From Symbiodinium natans (lineage: Eukaryota > Sar > Dinophyceae > Suessiales > Symbiodiniaceae): 64,000 nucleotides of DNA. The DNA lies in the NCBI GenBank assembly GCA_905221605.1, contig CAJNDS010000154.1, positions 1-64,000 on the forward strand. The letters are read 5' to 3'. The notes under the pieces were generated by a model. That model worked only from the letters and a program-made list of their open reading frames with translations. It was not told the DNA's origin and did no database searches. The position numbers and the translations under genes are program-made. Positions 31,041 through 41,476 of the stretch are shown here, piece by piece; the stretch's first letter is position 1, and each line of letters opens with the position of its first letter.

Positions 31041-31877
31041 GTTGGGTCAAGAGATTCTACTGTGTCTCACCACCAGCGTTTAGAGCAGCTGGATAGGAGC
31101 TGGACATGCTCACTGACGCTGTGAAGGTCTCTGTGCCTGGCTGAACATGGTCCAGAGGTCTAGCCGCTTTGCTGCCAGGTTCCAGGTGGATTGCCCATGG
31201 CGGACCAGGAAAATGGGAGCCACTTCTGATTCTGCAGACTTTCCTAAGACACAAAGCGCACCTAAACCCTCAACCCTACCGGACGGTGACTGTGCAAGGG
31301 CTACTCGTGATCACCATACTATGTGCTCAGTTGAAGCGTGCGCGCCTCCATAACGCCGGAGACCAACCCTGCGGAACGCATGCAAATCTTGGCAAAGGGC
31401 AGGAGGCTTCGTCAAGAAGGACAACAGCACCTCAGAGGAGTTCAGTTTTCTCCAAGTGCTGGGAGTTTCGGAGTGGTTCTGGTGGGTTTGGGCTTTCTGT
31501 AAAGGGTTCCAGAGAGGCGCTCCAACACCACAACTTTTGCTCATCTGGCGCCAGGCAGCTGTGGCCATGACACCCAATGCTCGTCGAGCCAACATCAAGG
31601 AAGCGGCCGCTCCGCGCTTACAAACGCTTACTTGCTGTGGCTTCCAAGATCTTACGCCAGTTCGTGCACTTAAAGTGTTTCAAGGCATGGACGGACCTAC
31701 GTGTGTACTTCAGCGACCATGCGCACTTTCACAGAAGTCTCTCCCTCCACAAGTCACAGCAGCAGCCAGAAGGTTTCGCATGCACCCAGCTCAAGGAATA
31801 GTGCCACATGACGGCAACTCAATGACCGGACAAGGGATGCAAGTCCATGGCTTAGGCTTCTAAAAGGCTGCCATGGC

Positions 31878-33025
31878 CTGGTTTTTGCACTGGTCTCAAT
31901 GAACATCATTGAGTTGGCAAAGGCAAACTCCTGAACACAACTCATTTCAACTCATGACGAAAAACGTCCGGAAGCTGCTGGCGGCAAGACGCGAAGGACA
32001 CTCGAACCAGGCTCTACCAATTGCGGCAGAAGGCGGCTCCTCGCCCTCCGTTCGGGTTACCTGCTGGTCAGCCAGGTCGACCTTCAAAAACTGGCAGAGT
32101 TGAACGCTTCCCCAACCCAAGTTGATCCAAGGTGACCCACGCCCCAGCCTTATTGGAGACGAGCATCAAGATGGCATCCTGGTTGGTGGAGTACCTTGGG
32201 TTGATTTGGCTTCATGGGGCATGTTCGCCCGGGTCCTCTTGAGTCTTCCTTTTGCCGCGACACTTCCTGACCTCATCCTGCCAGAACTTCACATGCTCGA
32301 AGCTGCTCCGCTGGGTGCAGTCATAGCCTGGGGCAGCATACAATCGTCTCACTGACTCGTCTCCTGGGTGTTCTTGGGTTGCGTGACATAGGGAACATTC
32401 CATGCGCCAAAACAAAGCGCTGCTGCTAGGCGGCAGAGGATTATTCCCTGCGCTCCGCGATAGTACCTTGCAAGTCATCTTTTGAGTGAGGCATCATCTT
32501 CAAGATGCTCAGACCGTACAGTAGTGGGGGTTCATTGTGGAATCCTGTTGATGTTCCTGATGCTTCCACGGCAGCGCACGAAGAGGTGAGGGTTCGGAAT
32601 CGCTCCTGGCCGGCAGTGTCCTGAGCTGAGCACCATGGTGGGCCTACGTGAAAGTCGAAGCCTTCTACTGCTCACTGCCCTGGGCTCGCGACCCAAAGTG
32701 CAAGCTTGAGCTTCTTGCCCCGGACTTGCATGAACTTGGTCTTAAAGTCCACGCCTGAGGACGACCAGTGAACCACCCGGCGACAGTCATGGCAGCCAAG
32801 AGCCAACTATGGCGCCGGCCAATGGTGGAAGCCTGCTTCTCATTGAACTCATCGTCGCCTCATGCAGTCGAAGGACAGCGATGATATGCGAACACCGGCG
32901 GGGCAATGCGGAGCTAACTTTTGAGCAGCCGAGGTACAAAAGCGAAGCAGGATGGAAGACTTCCCGACTCCCGAGTCACCGATGATGAGCAGCTTGAACA
33001 GGTGGTCGTGGGTGGACTCCGCCAT
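31878..33025 (-). CDS. Rab18-like small GTPase, exons 1-9
   Basis: Small GTPase that would act in membrane traffic. Exons (minus): 32938-33025, 32820-32858, 32693-32754, 32580-32620, 32435-32466, 32264-32327, 32149-32194, 32040-32081, 31878-31930; the ATG is at 33025. Joined exons give every G motif: P-loop GDSGVGKS (residues 16-23), TIGVDFK (switch I/G2), [20 protein letters not shown] (switch II/G3), NKVD (123-126, G4), SAKT (152-155, G5). Order and spacing fit Rab proteins; [16 protein letters not shown] and the YYRGAQGIIL segment are closest to Rab18/RabC from memory. All phases are consistent. Donors are GT in introns 1, 3, 4, 6, GC in 2, 5, 7, 9 and GA in 8; every acceptor is AG|G. Introns 1-8 are 65-113 nt. 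The likely tenth exon is at 27577-27643. Confidence 0.85.
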
Positions 33026-33221
33026 CGGGGCTGAGGCGTCCCACCCCAGCTGGAACAAACGAACGCTGAGCCAACAGTGGCCAAGTTGCAAGGCACGCGG
33101 GCATAAGACACCTCACCGCAAGCACGGCGCAAACCGAAACAATGAAAACAAAATGAGATTGAGGCACGGTCTCAAATTTTATCAAGCCCCTAGTAGTGGC
33201 TCTAGTATTGTTGGAGCCCGC

Positions 33222-33301
33222 CTACTACTCCTCCTGCTACTACGACGACGACGACGGCTACTGCTTCTACTACTACTACTACTACCACTACTACTACTAC
33301 A

Positions 33302-33334
<33 letters not shown>

Positions 33335-33398
33335 GCTACTACTGCTACTACTGCTACTGCTACTACTGCTACTACTGCTACTGCTACTGCTACTGCTG

Positions 33399-33441
<43 letters not shown>

Positions 33442-33625
33442 GACTACTACGACTACTACGACTCTACGACTACTACGACTACTACGACTACTACGACTAC
33501 TACGACTACTACGACTACTACGACTACTACGACTACTACGACTACTACGACTACTACGACTACGACTACTACGACTACGACGACTGCTACTACTACTACT
33601 ACTACTACTCCTACTACTACTAATG
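33222..33625. repeat. (CTA)n / (CGACTA)n triplet microsatellite
   Basis: About 400 bp of CTA triplets interrupted by CTG and CGA, with a central block of regular ACTACG hexamers. It begins about 200 bp upstream of the Rab start codon. The poly-Leu, poly-Thr and poly-Ser frames are repeat artefacts. Confidence 0.92.
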
Positions 33626-34457
33626 CTTCTAGTATTTCTAGTACTACTGGTACTAGTACTACTACCCATTCTTCCGTATTTGATGCTGCGTTATTCTTGG
33701 TGAGTATCGGCAGTGTTTCGTGTCATGGGGTCTATAGTACTAGTAGTACGAGTACTAGTACGAGTACGAGCACTAGTGCGCGCAGGGGCATAGGATTGCC
33801 CACAGGTGGAACACTTGACCTTAGAGAAACCTAAGCTTGAAGGACGTCGAGGGAAACCGGCTCTGTTGCCACTGTCACTACGGGGGGTTAATTGCTGAAA
33901 ACAACAGAAACAATTCCAAGTATTCAAATCCGAATAGGGCATTTGCGAGTTCTTGTCAGAACATGCGCACGGGGCATCTTCCGTGTGGAGCGGGCTCCAG
34001 ATTGTCATGACAGGCTTCATAGTGTCACTTGTTAGTTCAGCAAGGTGCCGTTTGGTGATGAATGGAATGCAAATTGGTCAAGCGCAAGCTTGTGATCACC
34101 ACAAGTTCATAAATAAGGCCTACGAATCACCATGACTGCCACCATCACTAGTACTTCGTAATTATGACCAGTACGGCATGACCACGCGCTGCAGGCACCA
34201 TTCTACAAGGAGGAGCACTGCGACACGACATGGATGTCCTGAGCATCGTTGGGTTCGTTGCATCTCTGGCATTCTTTCGCTTCTGTTGTGCTTCTGGCGG
34301 CTTGCCATCCCCAGTAGCCTTCAGCTGCTGTGGGTCTAGCATGACACATCCGATCCTCTGGCTGCTCCTCTGTGCACTGTACAACTGCGCTACGAGTTTG
34401 TCCTGCAGGGGAGCGCGAGAAGAACATTGAAGCTTCTCAACTATGAGAGGTTCTCTC
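33626..34457. other. no supported gene
   Basis: It contains an AGTACTAGTACGAG simple repeat (33733-33780). Overlapping frames at 34148-34645 are antisense or shifted shadows of the 330-aa gene and its 3' flank. Confidence 0.4.
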
Positions 34458-35450
34458 CTACTCTGCGGCCAACTGCTTGGCATCCTGATAAACGGCCTCA
34501 AGGCGCGGGCAGCCCATAACGCAGCGATCATCACCCAGATACATTGTGGATTTTTCGACCTCCCACCCATCGGGCGTGTGGATTTTTGCAAATATCTCCT
34601 CCATCTCTGTGCCTTCCTTGCTGAGACTCGGCAGCTTGGCGCCATGGCTACAGAAACCGGCTCTTAGCAGGGCTTCTGCTTCCTCCCAGCTCGAGGACAC
34701 TTTGGTAGCCAAGTGCCTGTAGATGGGATACTCGCAATAATCCCGTGATGCCACCACAAAGTCGAGGTCAGTGCTTACGTAAGCCAGGGTCAGCTCCGCA
34801 GCGCCATCCCCTCCGGGCAGGTCAAACTCCCCGTGCAAATGGAAGATCCCCAATGGGATCTTCGGCTGCGGCCGATGGAAACAGAAGGAGGTCCAACGGT
34901 TGTTGGGCTTTTCATTGTTCTGGGTGTGCTTGGACACTTCCCAGTTTTCAAGGCCCATGGCCCTGAGAGCTGGTGACTCCTCGCCGACGATCTTCAAAGT
35001 CCCGGCAAAAAGTTCTGGCAGCCGCTCGGACATCTTCTTGGGAAAGGCAAGAACTCGCGTCATCAACTCTAAACTCTCATCGCCCTTCATGGCCTGAAAG
35101 GTCTCCGACAAGCTGCGTACCACAAGCTTCGTCGTGTGCTCGTCTTGCTCTGGCGGCACACCTGTGCGAATCTCAATTGTGTCCCCGAATGTCTGGTAGA
35201 GTATCCTGCGGCTCTTCATGTCTTCTCTGGCCCACAAGAAGCAGTTGAACAGATCCTCATCTCGTGCAAGGAGCTGTCCCAAAGCGACCCTCTGCAGTTG
35301 CTCAAGGATCCAAAAACCCTCACCCGCCTGGAGGCACCGAGGCCACAGCTGATTGAGGCTCCGACAGCTGCGCAGAGCCCTCAAAGCTGCAGGGCCGCTG
35401 AGGTGTTCTCGGAGGATACGCGGCAACCACACGGAAGCACAGTTCTCCAT
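34458..35450 (-). CDS. intronless 330-aa protein of unknown function
   Basis: A single uninterrupted minus-strand frame runs from ATG at 35450 to a stop at 34458. The N-terminal 60 residues are helical and Leu/Arg-rich (LRALRSCRSLNQLWPRCL). Residues 60-170 are helical and charged. The C-terminal half has alternating strand-like segments (IPLGIFHLHGEFDLPGG, ELTLAYVSTDLDFVVASRDY) and a charged end (AVYQDAKQLAAE). No signal peptide, membrane segment or metal-binding motif is seen, and I recognise no family. In a region where other genes are cut into 40-100 nt exons, an intact 1-kb frame suggests a retrocopy of a spliced mRNA or a naturally intronless gene. Confidence 0.8.
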   Translation of the reverse strand: MENCASVWLPRILREHLSGPAALRALRSCRSLNQLWPRCLQAGEGFWILEQLQRVALGQLLARDEDLFNCFLWAREDMKSRRILYQTFGDTIEIRTGVPPEQDEHTTKLVVRSLSETFQAMKGDESLELMTRVLAFPKKMSERLPELFAGTLKIVGEESPALRAMGLENWEVSKHTQNNEKPNNRWTSFCFHRPQPKIPLGIFHLHGEFDLPGGDGAAELTLAYVSTDLDFVVASRDYCEYPIYRHLATKVSSSWEEAEALLRAGFCSHGAKLPSLSKEGTEMEEIFAKIHTPDGWEVEKSTMYLGDDRCVMGCPRLEAVYQDAKQLAAE

Positions 35451-35589
35451 GGGTCAAATGCAGCTGCGGATGGGACCCAGTCGAGCCAACAGCAGAACTA
35501 TGCAACAAGGGTAAGATGCAGACTTGCCAGAGCTCCGATCCACACCATTCCTCTCCTGCACAGCTGACCGCGACTGGAGCTCAGTAATA

Positions 35590-36610
35590 AACAAGCCTAT
35601 TTCCCCCGCCCCCCCCCCCCGGCCCCGGCACCACTCAGCGAGATAGGAGGACATGACAGGAGACAGGACAGGAAAGAGGACAGGCAAGAGGACAGATACG
35701 AGGAGAGATAACAAGACAGGAAACAGGACCGACAGGAGGACAGATGGCGGCCGTACCAGTACAGCGGCCAGCGGGCCTCTCAGTTAGGTAATTGCAGCAG
35801 GCCTCTCTGGTATGTGATTGCACCATCTAGCGGCCAGCAGGCCTTTCAGGTAGGCGATGCCATAGCGGCCAGCAGATTGAAGCAGCAAAACAGGGTATGG
35901 CCCTTCTTTTTAAAACTTTACAAATCTGTCCACTCCCAACGTAAGACCCATTCATAGTATTGGCAAGCTGTTTGGGGAAATAAGCGTTTATACACATCCA
36001 CTGCTCAAGGCTTGTTGCTTTGACGTGGTCTTGGTTGTCGTGCTCGTGGTCGTCATGGTATGTCATGGTCGTCATGGTGGTCGTGCTCGTCGCGGTCGTC
36101 CTCTTCCCCGGTCTGTAAATGGCATCACTGTTTGGGATCTACGTTGGCATAACTTTTTTCGATGCACTCGCAGGCTTGCTGTCTGTGTGTGTGTGCTCTT
36201 TCATGTCCTGTCTCCTTTCCTTCTATGTCTCCTCGTATCTGCGGTGCACTCGCCGGCCTGAGACGCCTGAGAGTTCGTTCCTCTGGCTGCTATATGGCGG
36301 CTATTTTTTGCGCAGTTGCTGGTTTGAAAGGCTACATGGCTGCTACTTTTCGGTGCAGTCGCCGGCCCGACATGTGTCAGTTTGGGCACCCCGGAACCTG
36401 ATTCTGTCCTACACTCTCGAAAGACCCCCGAGATGGCCGCGATGACCACGAGCCACGAAGACCGCCGTGAGGACCTCAACAACGATGACGACAGGCTAGA
36501 CACCAGCAAGCGTGCCAGCGCCGACGATGTGCAGAGCCGGCGATGGAAGCAGTAAAAAAGGGTATGCCCATCTTTTGTAAGAGCTTACAATGAGTTCGCC
36601 TTCTCAGGTG
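35590..36610. repeat. composite repeat region: purine-rich arms, AGCGGCCAGC units, duplicated 60-mer
   Basis: Purine-rich GGACAGGA-type repeats (35640-35735) recur in reverse complement at about 36190-36240. Three AGCGGCCAGC units lie at 35763-35875. A GAAGCAG..AGGGTATG..CTTACAA block at 35878-35935 is repeated in direct orientation at 36545-36600. Degenerate CTAyrTGGCkGCTA.. units fill 36130-36370, and GTC/GTG-rich sequence lies at 36025-36105. No credible protein. Confidence 0.65.
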
Positions 36611-37349
36611 ACCGCGTCCAGCGCAGGACCCTTCAACTAATGCAGTTTTCATCAAAAAATGCGCGCCGCACCGGCAGCGGGAGCTGCAGAACTGCCGGGA
36701 GCGCTTCGCGCAGACCTACGGTTTAATTTTTTGGGTTTAGGGTTTCGGGTTCGGCCCGGCAGTGAATAAAAAATTGGCTTGTTTTACGTCTGCAATACCA
36801 CACAGTGGGTTGTTTGAGATAGTCGAGAAAGAAAGAGAACGGAGAGGAACAAAACTAAAATGGAGATAGGTTAAGTCCAGTTTAAATTTGTGTTTTTCGT
36901 TTTCTGTGCTTCTTCAACGTAATTTTGATTATTCCACTTTGCTCTTTTCAAGTAGAATAACTACACGTCCATCATGTATCACGTGGGCTGTCCAACAGAT
37001 CACGAGCTCATGGCTATATAAGAGGGTCTGAGGCCTAGGGCCACGGCAGAGGGCACTCTTTTCAACGCAGAGAGCACACAGACACACGCAAGAGAAGCCT
37101 TTCAGCACTTGGCGCGTCTTTTCCACTTTTCCCTGGCCGTGAAAGTTTTTCGGCGAAGGCCGGTCTCCTGCGGTTTTGTGTTTTTATTTTTTTTTTTGGG
37201 GGGGGGGGGCGAGTTAATCCGAGTTAGGGTTTGGGGTCTAGGATGGTTTAGGCGAATGTGGCTTCGTGTATTTGCGGCACCGATTTTAAGGGGACAGCTA
37301 TACCTTTGGAGAAGACCGAGTCAATACCTCACTGGCCAACGTGGTTAAG

Positions 37350-37432
37350 GATATGTCCTGTGATCTCGCTTAGCCGCTTCCTCCTGGAACTTCTTGTACT
37401 CCTGAACCCTCAGCTCAGGTCTGCAGTCCAGA
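37350..37432 (-). CDS. short exon of unidentified gene
   Basis: After ..CTCTGGACTGCAG the frame reads PELRVQEYKKFQEEAAKRDH, a charged helix. The donor is not certain. It lies downstream of the exon at 37.7-38.0 kb on the same strand. Confidence 0.45.
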
Positions 37433-37689
37433 GCCGGCATCGAGAGGCGAAGCCCTCATACCGCGGTCCCCCTCCCGCACCTGAACAGCATTGAACAACC
37501 CCAACTTCTCACTTCTCCATCCCCCCCAACCCCCTTCATCCAGTCCCCTTTCTCAGGGTTTGAAGCCCCGTATCATGTCCTGGGTCTTTGCCGGGGCTCA
37601 AATAGACCTTGTGAAAGGCCAAGAACAGGCTAGGATGGGGGCAGGCCGGACTTGTTGGTGTATAGCTTTGCCCTAGCTTCGAATTCTTC

Positions 37690-38030
37690 TTATCGAGTGT
37701 TGGGCACGGCGTGATGAAACTGGGGGAAAGAGCCCAGCAGCCCAATGCGCAGAGCCAGAGGCCTGCCCTTCGTCTGGACTCCAATCTCGGACACGGCAAG
37801 GATCAAACTGAAGCCGAGTCTCCATGTGTCTCCCACAACAAAATGCGGCGCGTCCTTCAGCAGCTTGTCATTGAGGAAAGCAATGCCGTAGAGGCGCTGG
37901 AGAGAGTCCAAGTTCTGATCACCCAACCTCAGCGACCCCCCTGGAGCGACCCTAGCAGTACGTATCAGTACGATCCTTCGGCTTAGTGGGATGGTCTGGG
38001 CTTTGGCATCCACCTCATCTCGCTGATTCG
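37690..38030 (-). CDS. exon of unidentified protein
   Basis: The minus frame is open for more than 110 codons. The best part reads RRIVLIRTARVAPGGSLRLG, then DQNLDSLQRLYGIAFLNDKL and LKDAPHFVVGDTWRLGFSLI. The segment GDTWRLGFSLILAV recalls the D.W.LG..L motif of protein kinase C-lobes, but no catalytic loop or DFG is visible, so kinase is only a guess. The frame does not begin with ATG and its ends probably run into introns. Confidence 0.55.
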
Positions 38031-38428
38031 TTCTGTATGCCACTTGTTTTTGTTTGCCTCAAGTCTCGCCACGCTTGCTTCCACGCTCGATGCCACGCTG
38101 GTGGTGGTCGGAGACTGCGAAGCTGCTATGTAGCAGCTTTTATAACATGCGTGCCACGGAAAAGGGATCCGGGCGCTATCAAACATCTGGAACTTAACCT
38201 ATTCACAAATGCAGGAAGAGGTTCATAGAACCTCCACCTGATTGAACGGAGGCAGCGATTGCCTCTAACCTAAGGTGCTAGTCTGGCTAGTTCACCAAGT
38301 CCTATAGATCCTAGTGGATTCTCCAGGAAATCTAACAATCTCTAAGCATGCAAATAGGTCTGGCCGTTTCAGGGCCCTTGTCTTCAAAAATGTACAGCCC
38401 ACTACTGAGCTCCGTCTCTTGATTCTCC

Positions 38429-39709
38429 TTACGGGCCGCTGCGGTCTTGGGCATTGGCACCGGCTGCCTGCAAATGGAGATGGTCGCTAGCGCAAGGCGA
38501 TGCACCTGCGCGAATCTTGATGCTGGTTCGGGCACTGTCAGCACGGGACGCAGGCAAGGCCTGTGCCATTCTGGACTGGCCCGGACAAGATGCCATCCAC
38601 AACGGCGACGCAGAGCTATTTGTGCTGGGATTCTCGCCTGCGGTTGCCAAGTGATGGACAATGTCCACATAGCCATGCCAATCCGCTATCCACGAAGGTG
38701 AATTGGCTGTTGCATCTGCAGCGTGAACGTGGGCACGTGCATCGATGAGGCAGTGCACTACATCCCAGCGTCCATTTCGGCATGCCGCCCAAAGTGGATG
38801 ATCTTCTCCAGTTGCCTCGGCACCTGTTCTAGCACCAGCCTGCAGCAACAAGCGCACAACATCAGTGTGCCCAATTTGAGCAGCGTGCCACAAGAGCGAC
38901 TTGTCATGGTTGTCCTTTGCTTCTACGTCGCCACGAGCCCCAAGCAGTAGCTGGATGGAGTCTGTTTGTCCAAGCTTGGTTGCGATATGTAGAGCTTGCC
39001 TGATGGCAATGCTGGGAGATTCCACCGGTTGCAACAACTGCTCAGTGCTTTGAAGTGCTGTTGGCTTGAGCCTGGCATCCAGTAGCTCGCGCACCACCCC
39101 AAGGTGGCCTCTCCTGCATGCGGTGCAAAGCGGGTACTCCCCTCCGTTGCTTGCTGCATCATTCTTGGCACCAGCCGCAAGCAACTCACGGGTGATTTCG
39201 ACATTGCCCATTGTAGCAGCATGCGACAAGGCTGACTTTCCGTCTTCATCAAGTGACTGCAAGTTGGCGCCAGCTTCAAGCAATAGCTGAAGGCACGCCA
39301 GGCTTCCAAATGTCGTTGCGATGTGTAAAGCCTTGCTGTGTCCAGGAGTTAAACTCAAATCTGGGTCAATACGCTTATGTAGCAGGCGTTGCATCTCAAT
39401 ATGATTGTTGCGCTCAGCTGCCGACTGCATGGCATGCAGGTCTTGAGGAGTGGCAAGGAGAAACGGCACCATCACCAGCTGCAAGGTAACTGGTAGGTCC
39501 AGTGTCGAGAGCAAATCAGCATCTTGCAAGATCTGAGATCCGATAGCCAGGTGTTGTCGGAATCTGGAAACGTGGACAGTGCGCGAAAGAAATGTCTTCA
39601 GTGCCTTCATGGAATCACCATATACGGCCACAATTTCAGAAATGTCATCACCGTCCAATTCGACAACTACCTCACCACAAAGCTTGTGGATGACCAGCTC
39701 TTGCGGCAT
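38429..39709 (-). CDS. ankyrin-repeat protein with ubiquitin-like N-terminus
   Basis: Intronless, 426 residues from ATG at 39709 to the stop at 38429; two in-frame stops lie just upstream of the start. Residues about 5-85 look ubiquitin-like (LVIHKLCGEVVVELDG..HLAIGSQILQDADLL..LDLPVTLQLVMVPF). About seven or eight ankyrin units follow (for example ALHIATTFGSLACLQLLLEA, SLLWHAAQIGHTDVVRLLLQ). The last units are degenerate and the final 50 residues are Ser/Ala/Arg-rich without repeat structure. Ankyrin repeats mediate protein-protein binding. This Ubl-ankyrin layout is common in dinoflagellate genomes (family knowledge). Partner and role are unknown. Lack of introns may reflect retroposition. 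Confidence 0.88.
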   Translation of the reverse strand: MPQELVIHKLCGEVVVELDGDDISEIVAVYGDSMKALKTFLSRTVHVSRFRQHLAIGSQILQDADLLSTLDLPVTLQLVMVPFLLATPQDLHAMQSAAERNNHIEMQRLLHKRIDPDLSLTPGHSKALHIATTFGSLACLQLLLEAGANLQSLDEDGKSALSHAATMGNVEITRELLAAGAKNDAASNGGEYPLCTACRRGHLGVVRELLDARLKPTALQSTEQLLQPVESPSIAIRQALHIATKLGQTDSIQLLLGARGDVEAKDNHDKSLLWHAAQIGHTDVVRLLLQAGARTGAEATGEDHPLWAACRNGRWDVVHCLIDARAHVHAADATANSPSWIADWHGYVDIVHHLATAGENPSTNSSASPLWMASCPGQSRMAQALPASRADSARTSIKIRAGASPCASDHLHLQAAGANAQDRSGP

Positions 39710-39749
39710 CTGCAAAGCTATAGCAGCAGCGCGCGTCGGCACCTCCACC

Positions 39750-41140
39750 TACTAAGGTTTTGCTGAGCATAAGAAGGCGTGGTAGCGGTATGTTGCTGGT
39801 ACGGGATGCGAAACTGTCCTTATTCATGTCATGCAGCGCACAGCAGCCCTGGATGCAAAGGCAGGCACCAATCGGCTGCTGAGTTCTTCGTCACCCAAAA
39901 GGCCTGTGCTCGAGACGATGCACAGTTTGCACTCCGAGATTATGTGGATCCCTCCTTGCTTTCCTCTCCTACTGACCTGCTGTTAAATGACAAGATATGA
40001 CACCATAGTATAGGGTACTGGGCTTCCATCGCTCCACCCACGCCTTGGCCCGGTTCGAGTCGATCAAATCTCCACAGCGATAGCCTGGCAGGCGAGCTCA
40101 TAAGCATATTAAGCATGCTGAGCTTAGTCTTCCAGTCGCCAATGGTTCTGCAGTGATTCGGATGTGCGTCGCACTCGGTATCAGCAACTCGGCCGGTTGG
40201 ACAGCTCGTGAGAGCATTGTCTGGGACTTGCAAGAATGGACAAAGTGAGATTTACAAATTGTTTTCATGCCCGAATGAGAGGTGTCATCCTCTTTGCTTC
40301 TTCCCGACATGGAATTCGCAGTAGATCACGCTGCCAGCACTTTCAGCAGTTACGACACCTGGATCCATTCATTGTGTGTTTTCACCCCCCACCGCGGCAT
40401 CGCGCAAGTGGTTGAATTAAGTACGAAACTGCCGTGCAAAGCTTGCAGCCCGAGCGATCTGAGCGCACCTGGCTGTCAAGTTCGGATCGGTGACGGCGTT
40501 GATGCTGCTGTTGATTGTGGTTGGAATCCATATTGATTTGGTCAGTATGTACCTCCCCCCCATGCATCCCACCCCCAAAAAAGACGAAGGTTCCCTTGAC
40601 ACACTCAGTATTGACCCCCCAACTCGCCCCCAGCCCCTTCCGGACCCCCGACGAAAAAAGGGACAAGGCGTCGATACGTGAACGCCAAATGTGCACCTGA
40701 ACTCTTTTTGTACGATGGATCCGGGTCGAACAAGGTCTGCTGGGCTGCTAGAAGCTCGCATCTCTGATTGTGCGAGCTCCGAATTCGACTTCGGCCTGAC
40801 TGATCTGATCGAGCAAGAACTCAAGGATGCTGTGGTCGCGACTCGTTGCCAAACTGCCCACCACCCCCAGTCTTCGAGATTGGACCAGAACAGCTCTCTA
40901 GAAGTTTGTTGAAGAAGACGTCCTTCCCGTAGCCCTTCGTCAATGCATGATGGGCCGGTTCGTGCAGAATGGCCCATCTCAGTGAGTTTGCGACATCGGG
41001 TACTTGACAAATTGAAACAGTACTAAGAAAGAACGACCAGAACGATCACTGATCAAACTGGCTTGCCAGAGCCTTCAGAGTCTTCACGACATCTGAAAGA
41101 GCACGCTGTAAGTCTGCCTAGCGGCAGGCGTTGCTGCCGT
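39750..41140. other. no confident gene
   Basis: A minus frame at 40417-41010 (197 aa) and a plus frame at 40691-40912 overlap each other and both look partly protein-like. Neither has family features and only one can be real. Confidence 0.3.
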
Positions 41141-41149
41141 TTGTCAAAC

Positions 41150-41476
41150 CGAAGCTGCAGCACACGATGGAGACAAAGTATCCATCGGAGGTGCAGCAAG
41201 TCATGCCCGGTTCCTGCCGAAGGGGCATGTGGAGCGTGACGTCGGACACCGAGAGAGCCATCGTGCATCTTCCCGGTTGCCCATCCAGCTCCAGCGACTG
41301 CTGCACGTAATCGACCGCCAACGCCCCTGCCCACCACATGTCCGCTGTGGTTTCCAACCCCAAAAGTCAGCGCCCAAGGAGATCCAGCCTGCGGGACCCT
41401 TTCCATTGAGGCTGTTCCTCATGATGTCCGAGCTGCAACCTGCACGACCGATGGGCCAAGCCACAGCGTCGCTCAC
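41150..41476 (-). CDS. two exons separated by 32 nt, unidentified protein
   Basis: Exon 41359 to about 41476 reads VAWPIGRAGCSSDIMRNSLN, then GKGPAGWISLGADFW. Exon 41150-41326 reads ALAVDYVQQSLELDGQPGRC, then TMALSVSDVTLHMPLRQEPG and MTCCTSDGYFVSIVCCSF, ending at a GT donor. Between them is a 32-nt GT..AG segment whose removal joins the two frames in phase 1. It could be a very short intron or a frameshift. No family was recognised. Confidence 0.5.

Noticed and set aside
31577-31801. Plus-strand frame with KILRQFVHLKCFKAWTDLRV
   Set aside because: Protein-like, but alone on the plus strand inside the Rab intron with no family match or splice partners; a decayed insertion is possible.
33196-33834. 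Long poly-Leu, poly-Thr, poly-Tyr and poly-Ser frames
   Set aside because: They are three-frame readings of the CTA/CGA triplet microsatellite, open on both strands because the repeat lacks stops.
40417-41010. 197-aa minus frame
   Set aside because: Ser/Arg-rich with a better-looking frame on the other strand over part of it; undecidable without transcripts.
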